From: an uncultured Bacteroidales bacterium
GTDB lineage: Bacteria; Bacteroidota; Bacteroidia; Bacteroidales; Salinivirgaceae
Direction: 5' to 3'
Assembly (NCBI GenBank): GCA_937981765.1
Contig: CALJOM010000002.1
Coordinates: forward strand, 62,001 to 126,000
DNA length: 64,000 bases
The position numbers were made by a program, and so were the translations under genes. Position 1 is the stretch's first letter, and each line of letters opens with the position of its first letter. The notes under the pieces are model-generated. The model was not told the origin of the DNA. It did no database searches and was given only the letters and a program-made list of their open reading frames with translations. Shown piece after piece: positions 34,922-43,792 of this stretch.

Positions 34922-36808
34922 ATGAGAAAAAGATTTCTTGTTTTTGGATTTTTGCTTATTCCTTTTTTGATGACAAAAGGTCAATATCAGCCTGTTGAAA
35001 ATTTTAACGTTCGTCTTGAAGATTATGATAAGGCTGTTATCACCTGGCAACCTCCGACAATGGCTAACCAAATAGTTTTATTCGAGGGATTTGAGTCAGG
35101 CATCATTTCTAATGGGTGGATAACCATTGATAGCGATGGCGATGGTGAAAACTGGGAAATTCATCCTTCTTCATGGAGTAGTGCTCACAGTGGGCAATAT
35201 TCGGTAGCTAGTTATAGTTGGTTTAACGGCAATACTCTTTATCCTAATAACTGGTTGATATCGCCTGCTGTTACGATTCCTGCCGGAGCAAAGCTCGATT
35301 ATTGGGTGGCTGCCATTTCGGCAACCTATTCCCATGAACACTATCAGGTTAGGCTTTCTACAACAGGAGCGGCCATTAGTGATTTTTCGGTTCTTCTTCT
35401 GGAAGAAACTTTGCCGCAGAACAACAACGCATGGCAAAACAGAACAATCGACCTGAGTTCATTCGCGGGTCAAACGGTTCGTATAGCTTTTGTTCATACC
35501 AACATTTCGGATGTTTTTGCCCTTAAAATTGATGATATTACCGTAGGAACTTTTGCAAAATTCAATCCAACCATCGATGGATTTACGCTTTTTCGGCAAT
35601 TACCCAATCAATCAACCTTTACGGCTTTAACAACATTGCCTGCATCAGCGATATCGTTTACCGAAACACTTTCTGTAGAGGGGGAAACTGCCTACCGAAT
35701 AGTTGTGAATTATTCTGACGGAAATTCAAGCAACCCATCGACGATTAAAAAAGTTACATTCTACGATTGGTATCCACCGGTTACTAATGCTGCTGCATAT
35801 ACAACTGAAAATACGCTTTGGGTTTCGGTGGTTTCGAATTACCAAACACCTGTTGTTAAAACTCTGATTTCGGAAAGTTTTGAAAATTCCAATTTATCCT
35901 CTTGGAATATTATTGATGCGGATGGAGACGGCCAAAATTGGGAAATACATACGGCTACACCGGCTTATCATGGTACAAAGTCGATGGCGAGTTATTCGTG
36001 GTTTAATGGTGTGGTGTTAACTCCAAACAATTGGGCAATATCAAAAAAATTACCATTGGGGGCAAAATGGGCTCGTTTATCGTGGTATGTCGCCACGCTT
36101 TCACAAACGTATCCGGCCGAAACTTATTCGGTTATGTGGGGGCAAAATCTTCAAAACACCAACAGTTTCAGCCCGATTTTTTCTGAGACTCTTTCAGCGC
36201 AGAATGCTTCATGGCAACGTCGTGAAATTTCGCTGCCAGAACTTCCCGATACTGTCTACCTAGCCTTCCGGCACCATAATAGTACCAATCAGTTTGCTTT
36301 AAAAATTGACAGTATTACGTTTCGTACTTATAATACAATCGTAGGGTATCGAATTTATGTGGCGCAAAATCCACTAAGCAACTATGAATTTATAGCCGAA
36401 ATAGATCCAAATTCTACTGGGCCAAATTTGTTTGTACCCATTACTATGAATTCACAATTGGATACTTTATGGATTAAAGTGGCCGCCTTGTATGCCAATG
36501 AAGGCGAATCGGTTAAAAACCAAATTATCAAGGCAGAACCTTATGTTTCTGTTTCGCAACTACCCGAAAATTTTTTCAAAATTTTTCCTAACCCTACTAC
36601 AGGGTTCCTAAAAATTTCTACCACGAATCAGTTACCGCTGAATGGTACTTTTATAATACGCAACCTTAATGGCACAGAAATAGTTAAAATTCCTCTGAGT
36701 GAAATTTCCCAAGAAATTAAGATTGATAATATTTCGGCCGGAATCTATTTTGCAGAGCTCATCACAGCTCATGGCCGTGTAGTGGAAAAGCTAGTAGTTC
36801 AGCCTTAA
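34922..36808 (+). CDS. Type IX-secreted protein with two choice-of-anchor J/cleaved-adhesin domains
   Basis: This 628-residue secreted protein starts with a signal peptide (MRKRFLVFGFLLIPF...TKG). It has two copies of a cleaved-adhesin/choice-of-anchor J domain. The first is near residues 45-210 (FEGFESG, DGDGENWEIHP, SYSWFNG) and the second near 315-480 (ESFENSN, DGDGQNWEIHT, SYSWFNG), separated by fibronectin-like stretches. The last 75 residues are a type A type IX sorting domain (FFKIFPNPTTGFLKIS ... ISAGIYFAELIT ... VVEKLVVQP). The product is therefore expected to be exported through the Por/Gld machinery to the cell surface, probably with an adhesion or carbohydrate-binding role. gldB lies next to it. 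Confidence 0.93.
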   Translation: MRKRFLVFGFLLIPFLMTKGQYQPVENFNVRLEDYDKAVITWQPPTMANQIVLFEGFESGIISNGWITIDSDGDGENWEIHPSSWSSAHSGQYSVASYSWFNGNTLYPNNWLISPAVTIPAGAKLDYWVAAISATYSHEHYQVRLSTTGAAISDFSVLLLEETLPQNNNAWQNRTIDLSSFAGQTVRIAFVHTNISDVFALKIDDITVGTFAKFNPTIDGFTLFRQLPNQSTFTALTTLPASAISFTETLSVEGETAYRIVVNYSDGNSSNPSTIKKVTFYDWYPPVTNAAAYTTENTLWVSVVSNYQTPVVKTLISESFENSNLSSWNIIDADGDGQNWEIHTATPAYHGTKSMASYSWFNGVVLTPNNWAISKKLPLGAKWARLSWYVATLSQTYPAETYSVMWGQNLQNTNSFSPIFSETLSAQNASWQRREISLPELPDTVYLAFRHHNSTNQFALKIDSITFRTYNTIVGYRIYVAQNPLSNYEFIAEIDPNSTGPNLFVPITMNSQLDTLWIKVAALYANEGESVKNQIIKAEPYVSVSQLPENFFKIFPNPTTGFLKISTTNQLPLNGTFIIRNLNGTEIVKIPLSEISQEIKIDNISAGIYFAELITAHGRVVEKLVVQP

Positions 36809-36827
36809 TTCATGGCTATAAAAGTGA

Positions 36828-36863
36828 AAAATTAGCGGGTTTAACCATAAATCCGCTAATTTT
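36828..36863 (+). terminator. Hairpin after the type IX-secreted protein gene
   Basis: An 11-base perfect inverted repeat (36828-36838 with 36853-36863) around a 14-base loop lies 19 bases after the stop codon. The descending arm is T-rich, so it may act as a terminator before gldB. Confidence 0.65.
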
Positions 36864-36916
36864 GCGTTTAACTAAACATGGTTGAACACTAAATCGGCAC
36901 AAAAAATTGCCCGGAT

Positions 36917-37960
36917 ATGATAAAAACAAAAATCTCTCAGAAAGTTGTTACTGGAAACATTTTTATTGCTGTTTTATTAATTCTTGGAACTTTTTTTCTT
37001 TATTCCTGTAGTCGAAACCCTTTTGATATTAAGCCAATCCAGCAGGTTGTATTAACCATTCATCGGTTAGATACACTTCTCTTTGAACAATCGCCGGAAC
37101 AGGTAAAAAAATCTATTTTTGGTTATTTTGATCAATACCCCGATATATTCGAATTGTACACCGATAGAATTTTGCGTTTGGGGAAACGTGAATCGCGATA
37201 TTTTATGGATTACCTTGATCTTTTTCTGCGTCATCCCGATATTCGCGACAGTTACGATAGCACAAAAGCAATTTTTGGTAATTTTTCTACTTACAAACGT
37301 GAACTGGAACAAGCCTTTTCCTTATTAAAAACCCATATTCCCGATTTGCCGGTTCCGGAGCTTTACCTTGTAATATCAGGATTTAACGAATCGTTGGTTC
37401 TAACCGACAGTGCTGTAATTGTTTCGCTCGACAAATTTTTAGGACAACAAAGTTTTTTCTATCAAAAGATTGGTATGCCTCGATATCTTCGTAAGCGCTC
37501 TAATCCTGATCTTATAGCTGTGGAGATTGTTAGAAACTGGTTGGCTTCTGAATACGAGAATAAAGATTCTATAAAAAATCTTGCCAGTGAAATTATTCAG
37601 CAAGGGAAAATTTTGTATTTAATGGATGCCGCTTTCCCGCGATATTCGGATGCCAAGAAAATTAGCTATACCAACGATGAAATTATTTGGGCTGAGAAGA
37701 GTGAGAAGCATCTTTGGGCGTATATCATAGATCAAAAACTGCTTTTTAGTACGTCAATCCACGAAATAAAAAAATTTACCGGTGAAGCTCCGTTCGTTGG
37801 AACTTTTGGCCAAGATAGCCCAGGAAGAATCGGGGCCTGGATAGGGTGGCAGATTGTGCGAAGGTTTATGCAGCGTAATCCCGATGTTACAATTCAGCAG
37901 TTGATGAAAACCACTAATAACCAGCAAATATTGCTAAATTCTGGCTATTCGCCACGTTAG
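36917..37960 (+). CDS. gldB: Gliding motility lipoprotein GldB
   Basis: This 347-residue protein has an N-terminal hydrophobic segment ending in a lipobox (FFLYSC, Cys31) and then the GldB domain, with recognisable stretches such as IHRLDTLLFEQ, YPDIFELY and SLDKFLGQ. GldB is an essential envelope lipoprotein linked to gliding motility and to the type IX secretion system in Bacteroidota, and is also kept in non-gliding species. The stop codon is followed after one base by the start of the cyclo-ligase gene, suggesting an operon. Confidence 0.9.
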   Translation: MIKTKISQKVVTGNIFIAVLLILGTFFLYSCSRNPFDIKPIQQVVLTIHRLDTLLFEQSPEQVKKSIFGYFDQYPDIFELYTDRILRLGKRESRYFMDYLDLFLRHPDIRDSYDSTKAIFGNFSTYKRELEQAFSLLKTHIPDLPVPELYLVISGFNESLVLTDSAVIVSLDKFLGQQSFFYQKIGMPRYLRKRSNPDLIAVEIVRNWLASEYENKDSIKNLASEIIQQGKILYLMDAAFPRYSDAKKISYTNDEIIWAEKSEKHLWAYIIDQKLLFSTSIHEIKKFTGEAPFVGTFGQDSPGRIGAWIGWQIVRRFMQRNPDVTIQQLMKTTNNQQILLNSGYSPR

Positions 37961-37961
37961 T

Positions 37962-38529
37962 ATGGAGCTGAAAAAAGAATTGCGCAAAAACATTTTGCTT
38001 CAAACCCGTTCTATGTGTGAGCAGGAGCGTTTATATTTCTCGCAATTAATATGGAATAAATTGGAGCTGTTGGATGAGTTTCTGCATGCCAGAATAGTTG
38101 TTTTTTTACTGGTCGTTAAACGATGAAGTGTTTACCCACGATATTATTCTAAAATACTCATTGGAAAAAGAAATATTGCTTCCTGCCATAGTAGGAAACG
38201 AGATTGAATTACGAACGTTCACCGGTACCGGACAGCTGCAACCCGATCCTCAATTTGGCATTAATGAGCCAACCGGAGAAGTATTCACCAATTTTGACAA
38301 AATTGACATTATTATTGTTCCTGGAGTTGCATTTGATTCCCGCTGTTATCGGTTGGGAAGAGGAAAGGGATTTTACGACAGGTATTTACGTAAGGTTAAT
38401 TCAGTTTTAACAATTGGCGTTTGTTTCGACCACCAGATGCTGCCTGAAATTCCAATCGAAAAACACGATATTCCTGTGGACCGGGTTATCTCACCTTCAG
38501 TTATTCACAGAAGAGCTTTAAGTTTTTAA
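37962..38529 (+). pseudogene. 5-formyltetrahydrofolate cyclo-ligase, frameshifted at a T7 tract
   Basis: The reading frame from ATG 37962 encodes the N-terminal part (MELKKELRKNILLQTRSM..., typical of the family) but reaches TGA at 38124-38126. From the T7 run at 38101-38107 the +1 frame carries the remainder: FYWSLNDEVFT, GNEIELRTFTG, IIVPGVAFDSRCYRLGRGKGFYDRYL and the C-terminal HDIPVDRVISP. Removing one T joins the two parts into a normal enzyme of about 188 residues, which would convert 5-formyl-THF to 5,10-methenyl-THF using ATP. It follows gldB after one base. The break may be a sequencing or assembly error or a true inactivation. Confidence 0.85.
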
Positions 38530-39134
38530 AAATCTTCCGGGAGAAGAATTTTTTTTGTAGTCGGATCCACAAAAATCCATAGAGCGTAAACCGAAGAGTC
38601 GTCGTCTTTTAAAACAAGCCTCAGGGATGTGCGTTCGTTGGGATTTAGGGTTAAAATTTTACCCGACGAATGAAATATTTTAAAAGAACCATTCAAATTG
38701 TAACGCACATAGAAATTTTGCCCCCAACCGTAGTTTATTTTTGCAATAAACGGTGAATAGCTTGGGTCGATAAGCGAGAGCGATACATCGACACATTGTT
38801 GGTGGTCTTTATCAAAGAAGATACGGTAAAAAGGCTCGTAGGGATCTTTATAAAATCTGAAGAGCTTTTCAGCGCAGTTGTTGCAAAAAGCAGTTCCAAG
38901 GAAAAATTTTTCCGGCAACGAGTCAAAAACCGAAAGGCTTGGCAATGGGTTATTCGCTATTGCTGCGTAGGATACAATGTACAAATAACGATTTACTGGG
39001 GCATTATCCCCTATAGAAATGGTGGTAATAAGACCCTGCTGGCTCACTGTCTTTTTTACTTCCTTGTCGTCTCCTATACCAAACGCATTTAACCCTGCCA
39101 GTAGGGCAAAAAAATAACAAAGTGCTTTAGTCAT
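38526..39134 (-). CDS. Secreted protein of unknown function
   Basis: This 202-residue protein starts at ATG 39134 with a signal peptide (MTKALCYFFALLAGLNAFG). A GTG at 39158 would add eight residues. I do not recognise the family. The mature part contains one Cys pair (FCNNC at about residue 85), several predicted beta strands and the segment INYGWGQNFYVRYNLNGSF, and it looks like a small exported beta-rich protein. Its 3' end overlaps the convergent cyclo-ligase gene by four bases. A near-consensus -7 box (CATCTTTG) lies upstream around 39165-39172. Confidence 0.65.
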   Translation of the reverse strand: MTKALCYFFALLAGLNAFGIGDDKEVKKTVSQQGLITTISIGDNAPVNRYLYIVSYAAIANNPLPSLSVFDSLPEKFFLGTAFCNNCAEKLFRFYKDPYEPFYRIFFDKDHQQCVDVSLSLIDPSYSPFIAKINYGWGQNFYVRYNLNGSFKIFHSSGKILTLNPNERTSLRLVLKDDDSSVYALWIFVDPTTKKILLPEDF

Positions 39135-39468
39135 GAAAAATCCCCGCAAATCAGTCACTAGTTCATTGCAAAGATGAGAAAAAAATCAGAAAATATATGT
39201 TAATAAGTTCTTAAAATTTCGGTGGTTGCGAAAAAAAAATGTTGAGCCGATGCGTTGTTGATTGTATGTTTTCACATTTTTTACATAATTTTGAACAAAT
39301 AGCATGAAAAACTGTTGATACAACGGGTATGATGTTTTGTTGAAACGTTGCTGCTATCTAGAAAAAAAAATAATAAAAGGGAAGTTTATTTCAACCTTTG
39401 AAGTAAATTTGTTATGCTTCGAATCAAATCTTTAACTATGCCAAAACTATAAAATTAATCTTTATTGT
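39135..39468. other. Intergenic region upstream of cydA
   Basis: This 334-base AT-rich gap separates divergent genes. It holds the cydA promoter box at 39404-39411 and a probable promoter for the secreted orphan near its left end. Several TTGAT/TTGTTGA-like half-sites are scattered near 39260-39350, but no convincing palindromic operator, RNA gene or open reading frame was found. Confidence 0.5.
39404..39411 (+). promoter_or_regulatory. -7 promoter box for cydAB
   Basis: TAAATTTG is a full -7 consensus match about 58 bases before ATG 39469, implying a leader of about 50 bases. The -33 position carries only a weak TTTA. Confidence 0.55.
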
Positions 39469-41034
39469 ATGGAAAACATCGATCTTTCATTAGTCAACTG
39501 GAGTCGGGGGCAATTTGCCCTTACGGCAATGTATCACTGGATGTTTGTGCCCCTAACGTTAGGTTTAGGGTACATTATGGCAATTATGGAAACAATTTAC
39601 GTATCCACCGGTAAAGAGGAGTGGAAACGTATTGCCAAGTTCTGGATGACTCTTTTTGCCATTAATTTTGTGGTAGGAGCAGCCACCGGTATAATTCTGG
39701 AGTTTGAATTTGGTACCAATTGGAGCAATTATTCCTACTTTGTGGGCGATATTTTTGGTGCGCCCTTGGCTATTGAGGGGATATTAGCCTTCTTCCTTGA
39801 ATCGACATTTATTGTGGTAATGCTTTTCGGGTGGAATCGTGTGAGCAAAAAGTTTCATCTTGCATCAACGTGGTTGGTTGCTTTTGGCGCAAATTTAAGC
39901 GCTTTGTGGATTCTGGTTGCAAATGGCTGGATGAATTACCCGGCAGGAATGCACTTTAATCCCGATACTTTGCGAAACGAAATGGTCAACTTTTGGAATG
40001 TGATCTTAAGTCCGTTTGCCGTTAATAAGTTCCTTCACACCATTTCCTCAGGATTTGTGCTTTCAGCGTTGTTTGTAATTGGAATTAGTTCGTGGTACCT
40101 GCTTAAAAAGCGCGAAATTGGTTTTGCTAAGAAAAGCATAGCCGTAGCAGCGGTTTTCGGGCTACTCTCATCAATATTTCTTATTCTGACCGGAGATGGA
40201 AGTGCCAAACAGGTAGCTCAAAGGCAGCCAATGAAATTCGCCGCCATGGAAGGTCTCTATGAAGGTAAAAAAGGACAGGGGTTAATTGTTATTGGAGCAC
40301 CAACACCCGACAAAAAATACAACGACGATAAACCTTCTCACCTGTTTACCGTTGAAATTCCAAAAATGCTTAGTTGGCTAGGGTTTGGCGATACGGAAGC
40401 GTTTGTGCCCGGAATCAAAAACCTAATTGAAGGTGGTTATGAAATTAAGATTGATGATAATACTACAGCTATAGCCCTTCCGTTTGAAGAAAAGGTTCGT
40501 AGAGGGAAAATTGCTATACAGGCTCTTTCTGATTATCATCAGGTAAAAAATAGTGACAACGATAGTTTGAAACAAGCTTATCTTACACAACTAGGAGAAA
40601 ATTTCCAATATTTTGGATACGGTTATTTTACCAGTGCCAACCAACTTATACCCCATGTGCCAATACTGTTCTATAGTTTTAGGATAATGGTTGGTTTGGG
40701 ATTTTTGTTCCTTTTTATTTTTATTTATGCTATCTATTTGATTTACAGGGGAAAATACGTTCATCAACGATGGTTTTCATGGGTGGCTATTTTCTCTATC
40801 CCATTGGCGTATCTAGCGGGCCAGGCTGGTTGGATTGTTGCTGAACTTGGACGCCAGCCGTGGGTAATTCAGGACATCATGCCAACCATGGTGGCAGTTT
40901 CGCGTGTAGATGTATCAGCAGTTCAAATCACGTTCTGGCTTTTTGCATTAATTTTTACCCTTTTGCTCATAGCTGAAATTCGGATAATGTTAAAACAAAT
41001 AAAAATCGGACCTAAAATGGATGGAGGGCAATAA
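39469..41034 (+). CDS. cydA: Cytochrome bd quinol oxidase subunit I
   Basis: This 521-residue inner-membrane subunit carries the three hemes of cytochrome bd oxidase, which oxidises quinol and reduces O2 with high affinity. It shows the N-terminal heme-ligand histidine segment ALTAMYHWMFVPLTLG, the conserved GTNWSNYSYFVGDIFGAPLA helix region, and the C-terminal GWIVAELGRQPW. The quinol-binding Q-loop is present but its arrangement was not resolved. It is followed after two bases by cydB, and a 36-residue membrane protein closes the unit. The presence of bd oxidase suggests microaerobic respiration or oxygen scavenging in an otherwise anaerobic lifestyle. Confidence 0.96.
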   Translation: MENIDLSLVNWSRGQFALTAMYHWMFVPLTLGLGYIMAIMETIYVSTGKEEWKRIAKFWMTLFAINFVVGAATGIILEFEFGTNWSNYSYFVGDIFGAPLAIEGILAFFLESTFIVVMLFGWNRVSKKFHLASTWLVAFGANLSALWILVANGWMNYPAGMHFNPDTLRNEMVNFWNVILSPFAVNKFLHTISSGFVLSALFVIGISSWYLLKKREIGFAKKSIAVAAVFGLLSSIFLILTGDGSAKQVAQRQPMKFAAMEGLYEGKKGQGLIVIGAPTPDKKYNDDKPSHLFTVEIPKMLSWLGFGDTEAFVPGIKNLIEGGYEIKIDDNTTAIALPFEEKVRRGKIAIQALSDYHQVKNSDNDSLKQAYLTQLGENFQYFGYGYFTSANQLIPHVPILFYSFRIMVGLGFLFLFIFIYAIYLIYRGKYVHQRWFSWVAIFSIPLAYLAGQAGWIVAELGRQPWVIQDIMPTMVAVSRVDVSAVQITFWLFALIFTLLLIAEIRIMLKQIKIGPKMDGGQ

Positions 41035-41036
41035 CC

Positions 41037-42194
41037 ATGTTTGAATCATATATTTTTACACAGCAATATTGGTGGTTTATAGTTTCCCTTTTGGGAGCAA
41101 TTCTGGTATTTCTCATGTTTGTTCAAGGTGGTCAAATGCTAATTTATCCCCTTGGCAAAACAGAAACCGAGCGTACACTTTTAGTTAATTCACTCGGAAG
41201 AAAATGGGAATTAACGTTTACTACCTTGGTTACTTTTGGAGGTGCTTTTTTTGCTGCTTTTCCTTTGTTTTATTCAACAAGTTTTGGAGGCGCCTATTGG
41301 GTTTGGCTGATTATTCTGTTTGCATTCATTATTCAGGCAGTGAGTTACGAATTTAGAACCAAGCCCAATAACTTTCTTGGCCAAAAAACCTACGAAGCCT
41401 TTCTTTTTATCAATGGTGCTTTGGGTACCTTACTCATAGGAACAGCCATAGCAACCTTTTATACCGGCAGTGAATTTAGTGTTGAACGCCTTAATATTAC
41501 CAATATAGGAGGTTCTGGCTCTTTTGCTATTTCACAATGGCAGGGCCCTGCACATGGACTGGAGGCAGCTCTTAACGTAAAAAACCTTTTACTCGGTTTT
41601 TCGGTGTTATTTCTATCCCGAGTCCTTGGATTGCAATATTTTATGAATAATATTGCCGATGCTGAAATTAAGAAACGTGCAAAGAAACATTTGAAAATTA
41701 ATGCACCTCTTTTTTTGATTTTTTTCATCACCTTTATTATCACCCTACTATTGGACGGTGGTTTTGCTGTAAAACCCGAAGATGGCACAGTTTACATGCA
41801 ACCTTATAAATACTTCCATAATTTCATAGACATGCCATTGGTGGCTTTGATATTTCTTATAGGTGTTGGTCTGGTGTTATTCAGCCTGTTTGACGGAATA
41901 TTCCGTGATGGAGAAAAATCCATTTGGTTTGGAGGTTCAGGAACTATCCTCGTGGTTTTATCATTGTTCCTAATAGCTGGGTATAACAACACGGCATTCT
42001 ATCCATCCACGTATAACCTGAACCATTCCCTTACCATCTACAACGCATCCTCCAATCCTTATACTCTTAAGGTTATGAGCTATGTTTCCTTATTGGTTCC
42101 TTTTGTCCTTGCTTATATAACTTATGTTTGGAGGGCAATGAATCGTAAGAAACTTGATAGCGACGAAATTCAATCCAATCCACACTCTTATTAA
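41037..42194 (+). CDS. cydB: Cytochrome bd quinol oxidase subunit II
   Basis: This 385-residue polytopic subunit belongs to the CydB family, with about nine transmembrane helices. It starts with a short N-terminus followed by QQYWWFIVSLLGAILVFLMFVQGGQML, quoted here as two motifs QQYWWFIVSLL and FVQGGQML. Conserved positions are visible in FEFRTKP-like SYEFRTKPNN, and the helix DGIFRDGEKSIW. Its length matches the family (about 380). It starts two bases after the cydA stop codon, so translation is coupled. Confidence 0.94.
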   Translation: MFESYIFTQQYWWFIVSLLGAILVFLMFVQGGQMLIYPLGKTETERTLLVNSLGRKWELTFTTLVTFGGAFFAAFPLFYSTSFGGAYWVWLIILFAFIIQAVSYEFRTKPNNFLGQKTYEAFLFINGALGTLLIGTAIATFYTGSEFSVERLNITNIGGSGSFAISQWQGPAHGLEAALNVKNLLLGFSVLFLSRVLGLQYFMNNIADAEIKKRAKKHLKINAPLFLIFFITFIITLLLDGGFAVKPEDGTVYMQPYKYFHNFIDMPLVALIFLIGVGLVLFSLFDGIFRDGEKSIWFGGSGTILVVLSLFLIAGYNNTAFYPSTYNLNHSLTIYNASSNPYTLKVMSYVSLLVPFVLAYITYVWRAMNRKKLDSDEIQSNPHSY

Positions 42195-42212
42195 TTAAAA
42201 AAATGTACAACT

Positions 42213-42323
42213 ATGGAATATTTTGTTCAGATATTGTGGTTACTTTCTTGGCCAGCCTTAGTTTACTTATCGCTAGTAACTGTGCGGTGGTTTTTAAAAA
42301 AGCTCAATGGGAAACTTGATTAA
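42213..42323 (+). CDS. CydX-like small membrane subunit (36 residues)
   Basis: A 36-codon frame starts with ATG 18 bases after the cydB stop codon and ends at TAA 42321-42323. The product MEYFVQILWLLSWPALVYLS continues with a charged tail after a single membrane helix (about residues 4-24), with Arg and Lys residues at the C-terminal side. The position directly after cydB, the size, and the N-terminal YF..IL pattern resemble CydX/CydS accessory subunits that stabilise the heme site of bd oxidase. Sequence identity to known CydX is weak, so the assignment is inference. A strong terminator follows at 42337. Confidence 0.6.
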   Translation: MEYFVQILWLLSWPALVYLSLVTVRWFLKKLNGKLD

Positions 42324-42336
42324 TCTAAAAAGTATG

Positions 42337-42364
42337 GGGCTGCCTCATATGGCAGCCCTCTTTT
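42337..42364 (+). terminator. Intrinsic terminator of the cydAB-X operon
   Basis: An eight-base GC-rich stem (GGGCTGCC at 42337-42344 with 42351-42358) and a six-base loop are followed by TCTTTT, 13 bases after the small ORF stop codon. Confidence 0.9.
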
Positions 42365-42378
42365 GTTAAAAAAAACAC

Positions 42379-42386
42379 TATATTTG
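42379..42386 (+). promoter_or_regulatory. -7 promoter box for the serine hydrolase
   Basis: TATATTTG matches the TAnnTTTG consensus 17 bases before ATG 42404. Confidence 0.55.
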
Positions 42387-42403
42387 TAGCAAAATATTTT
42401 ACA

Positions 42404-43630
42404 ATGCGTTTAGGGAAACCAGAGTGGGTATTCCTTCTTTTTACGTCGCTTCTCTTCTTTAGTTTGGGTGCACATTTAAAAAAAACAGAAAAACCATTAT
42501 ACTCTGACCATGTTGAAGAAGTGACGAATGTTTCCGACACCTCGTTCTACCCGTTTTTCAGGAGCGAGTTGGAGAAGTTATGGAATCAAGTAGTTAAGGA
42601 TGGATTCTCAGGAACCATTTTAGTGGTTCACCAAAATAACGTGTTATTTGAGCAATACCATACTAGAAAATACAGATATATAAAAGATACTGTATCCCCA
42701 AACTCCAGATTTGAAATTGCATCTATTTCCAAACAATTTACAGCCGTAGCAATACTCCAATTGTATGAGCGTGGGCTACTCGATTTAAACGATACAGTTC
42801 AAAAATTTATTCCCGATTTTCCTTACAAGGGAATTACTATTCATTCTCTACTATGTCACAGGTCAGGGCTACCGAACTACATCTATTTTTTAGCGGCAAC
42901 CCAAAAAGATTCACAGCATCCGATATCCAACGACTCATTGTTAGCAATTTGGGAAATACGGCAACCTGCTGCATATTTCCCTCCTAACAGGCGGTTTAAG
43001 TATTCCAATACAGGCTATGTTCTATTAGCTTCAATTGTGGAGAAAGTTTCGAAATTACCCTTTGAAGAATATTTGAGGAAAAATATCTTCGAGCCCCTTG
43101 GGATGTTTAATACCGATATCCTTATTGCCGGCAGAAACGACTCCATACCCAGACGAATTACCGGATATTCTCAATACTGGAGAAATGCCCGTGAGGATTA
43201 TCTGAACGGCTGTTATGGCGATAAGGGCATTACCTCAACGGCCAAAGATTTGGTAAAATGGGATCAGGCTCTTTACGATTCAGTTATTTTATCTCCCAAA
43301 ACACTGGAACTTGCCTTCAAACCTCACGGTAACCCCAAAAATCTTAAACACAACTACGGCTATGGTTGGCGCATATATTACGGAGACGATTATCCGGTTT
43401 ATTATCATACCGGATGGTGGCAGGGATTTAAAACGCTTTTGGTGCGTTTTTCAAACCACAAGATAACTGTAGTAGTTTTAAAACATACCATCAATGGACG
43501 AATTCCTAAAGTTGACGATTTTTACCGAATATTAAGAAAAAGTTTCTTACCATCTGTCTATAATCCAGAGGATGTCTTAGATACATTGCCAGCTGATTCA
43601 GAAGATGATGAGAATCACATCGAGTCGTAA
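42404..43630 (+). CDS. Class C beta-lactamase-family serine hydrolase
   Basis: This 408-residue exported protein has an N-terminal signal or membrane segment (about residues 7-24) and the beta-lactamase/D-Ala-D-Ala carboxypeptidase fold. The SxxK active site is SISK (Ser107, Lys110), the YxN motif is YSNTGY (about residue 195), and the third motif region is HTGWWQGF near residue 345. Class C-like enzymes of this kind are usually peptidases or esterases on cell-wall or small amide substrates rather than true beta-lactamases. It stands alone between the cyd terminator and siaB, with its own promoter. Confidence 0.9.
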   Translation: MRLGKPEWVFLLFTSLLFFSLGAHLKKTEKPLYSDHVEEVTNVSDTSFYPFFRSELEKLWNQVVKDGFSGTILVVHQNNVLFEQYHTRKYRYIKDTVSPNSRFEIASISKQFTAVAILQLYERGLLDLNDTVQKFIPDFPYKGITIHSLLCHRSGLPNYIYFLAATQKDSQHPISNDSLLAIWEIRQPAAYFPPNRRFKYSNTGYVLLASIVEKVSKLPFEEYLRKNIFEPLGMFNTDILIAGRNDSIPRRITGYSQYWRNAREDYLNGCYGDKGITSTAKDLVKWDQALYDSVILSPKTLELAFKPHGNPKNLKHNYGYGWRIYYGDDYPVYYHTGWWQGFKTLLVRFSNHKITVVVLKHTINGRIPKVDDFYRILRKSFLPSVYNPEDVLDTLPADSEDDENHIES

Positions 43631-43740
43631 GTTTTATAGATTATTTTTTTCATAATTCGTTGTTTTCTTTCCTGTTTTGTCTTTCCTGAAATATTTAATA
43701 AATCGTTAACAACTTAAATGAATTTCCCTAAAAAAACTAC

Positions 43741-43771
43741 TTGATTAAATTAAAAAACTTGACTATTTTTA
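43741..43771 (+). promoter_or_regulatory. Promoter of siaB-siaC
   Basis: TTG at 43741-43743 and TATTTTTA at 43764-43771 (seven of eight match) are separated by 20 bases, leaving a short leader before ATG 43793. Confidence 0.45.
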
Positions 43772-43792
43772 CCGATTGAGATATGGTAATTA

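Noticed and set aside
38098-38529. The C-terminal cyclo-ligase frame taken as a complete gene with a TTG start
   Set aside because: It lacks the N-terminal ATP/folate-binding part, which lies just upstream in another frame, so it is a fragment of a frameshifted gene.
39240-39350. Possible FNR/CRP-like operator upstream of cydA
   Set aside because: Scattered TTGAT-like half-sites occur, but no pair has correct spacing and symmetry.
42404-43630. The serine hydrolase as an acquired antibiotic-resistance beta-lactamase
   Set aside because: Its motifs fit the broad class C/esterase family, with no sign of mobile elements; true beta-lactamase activity cannot be claimed.
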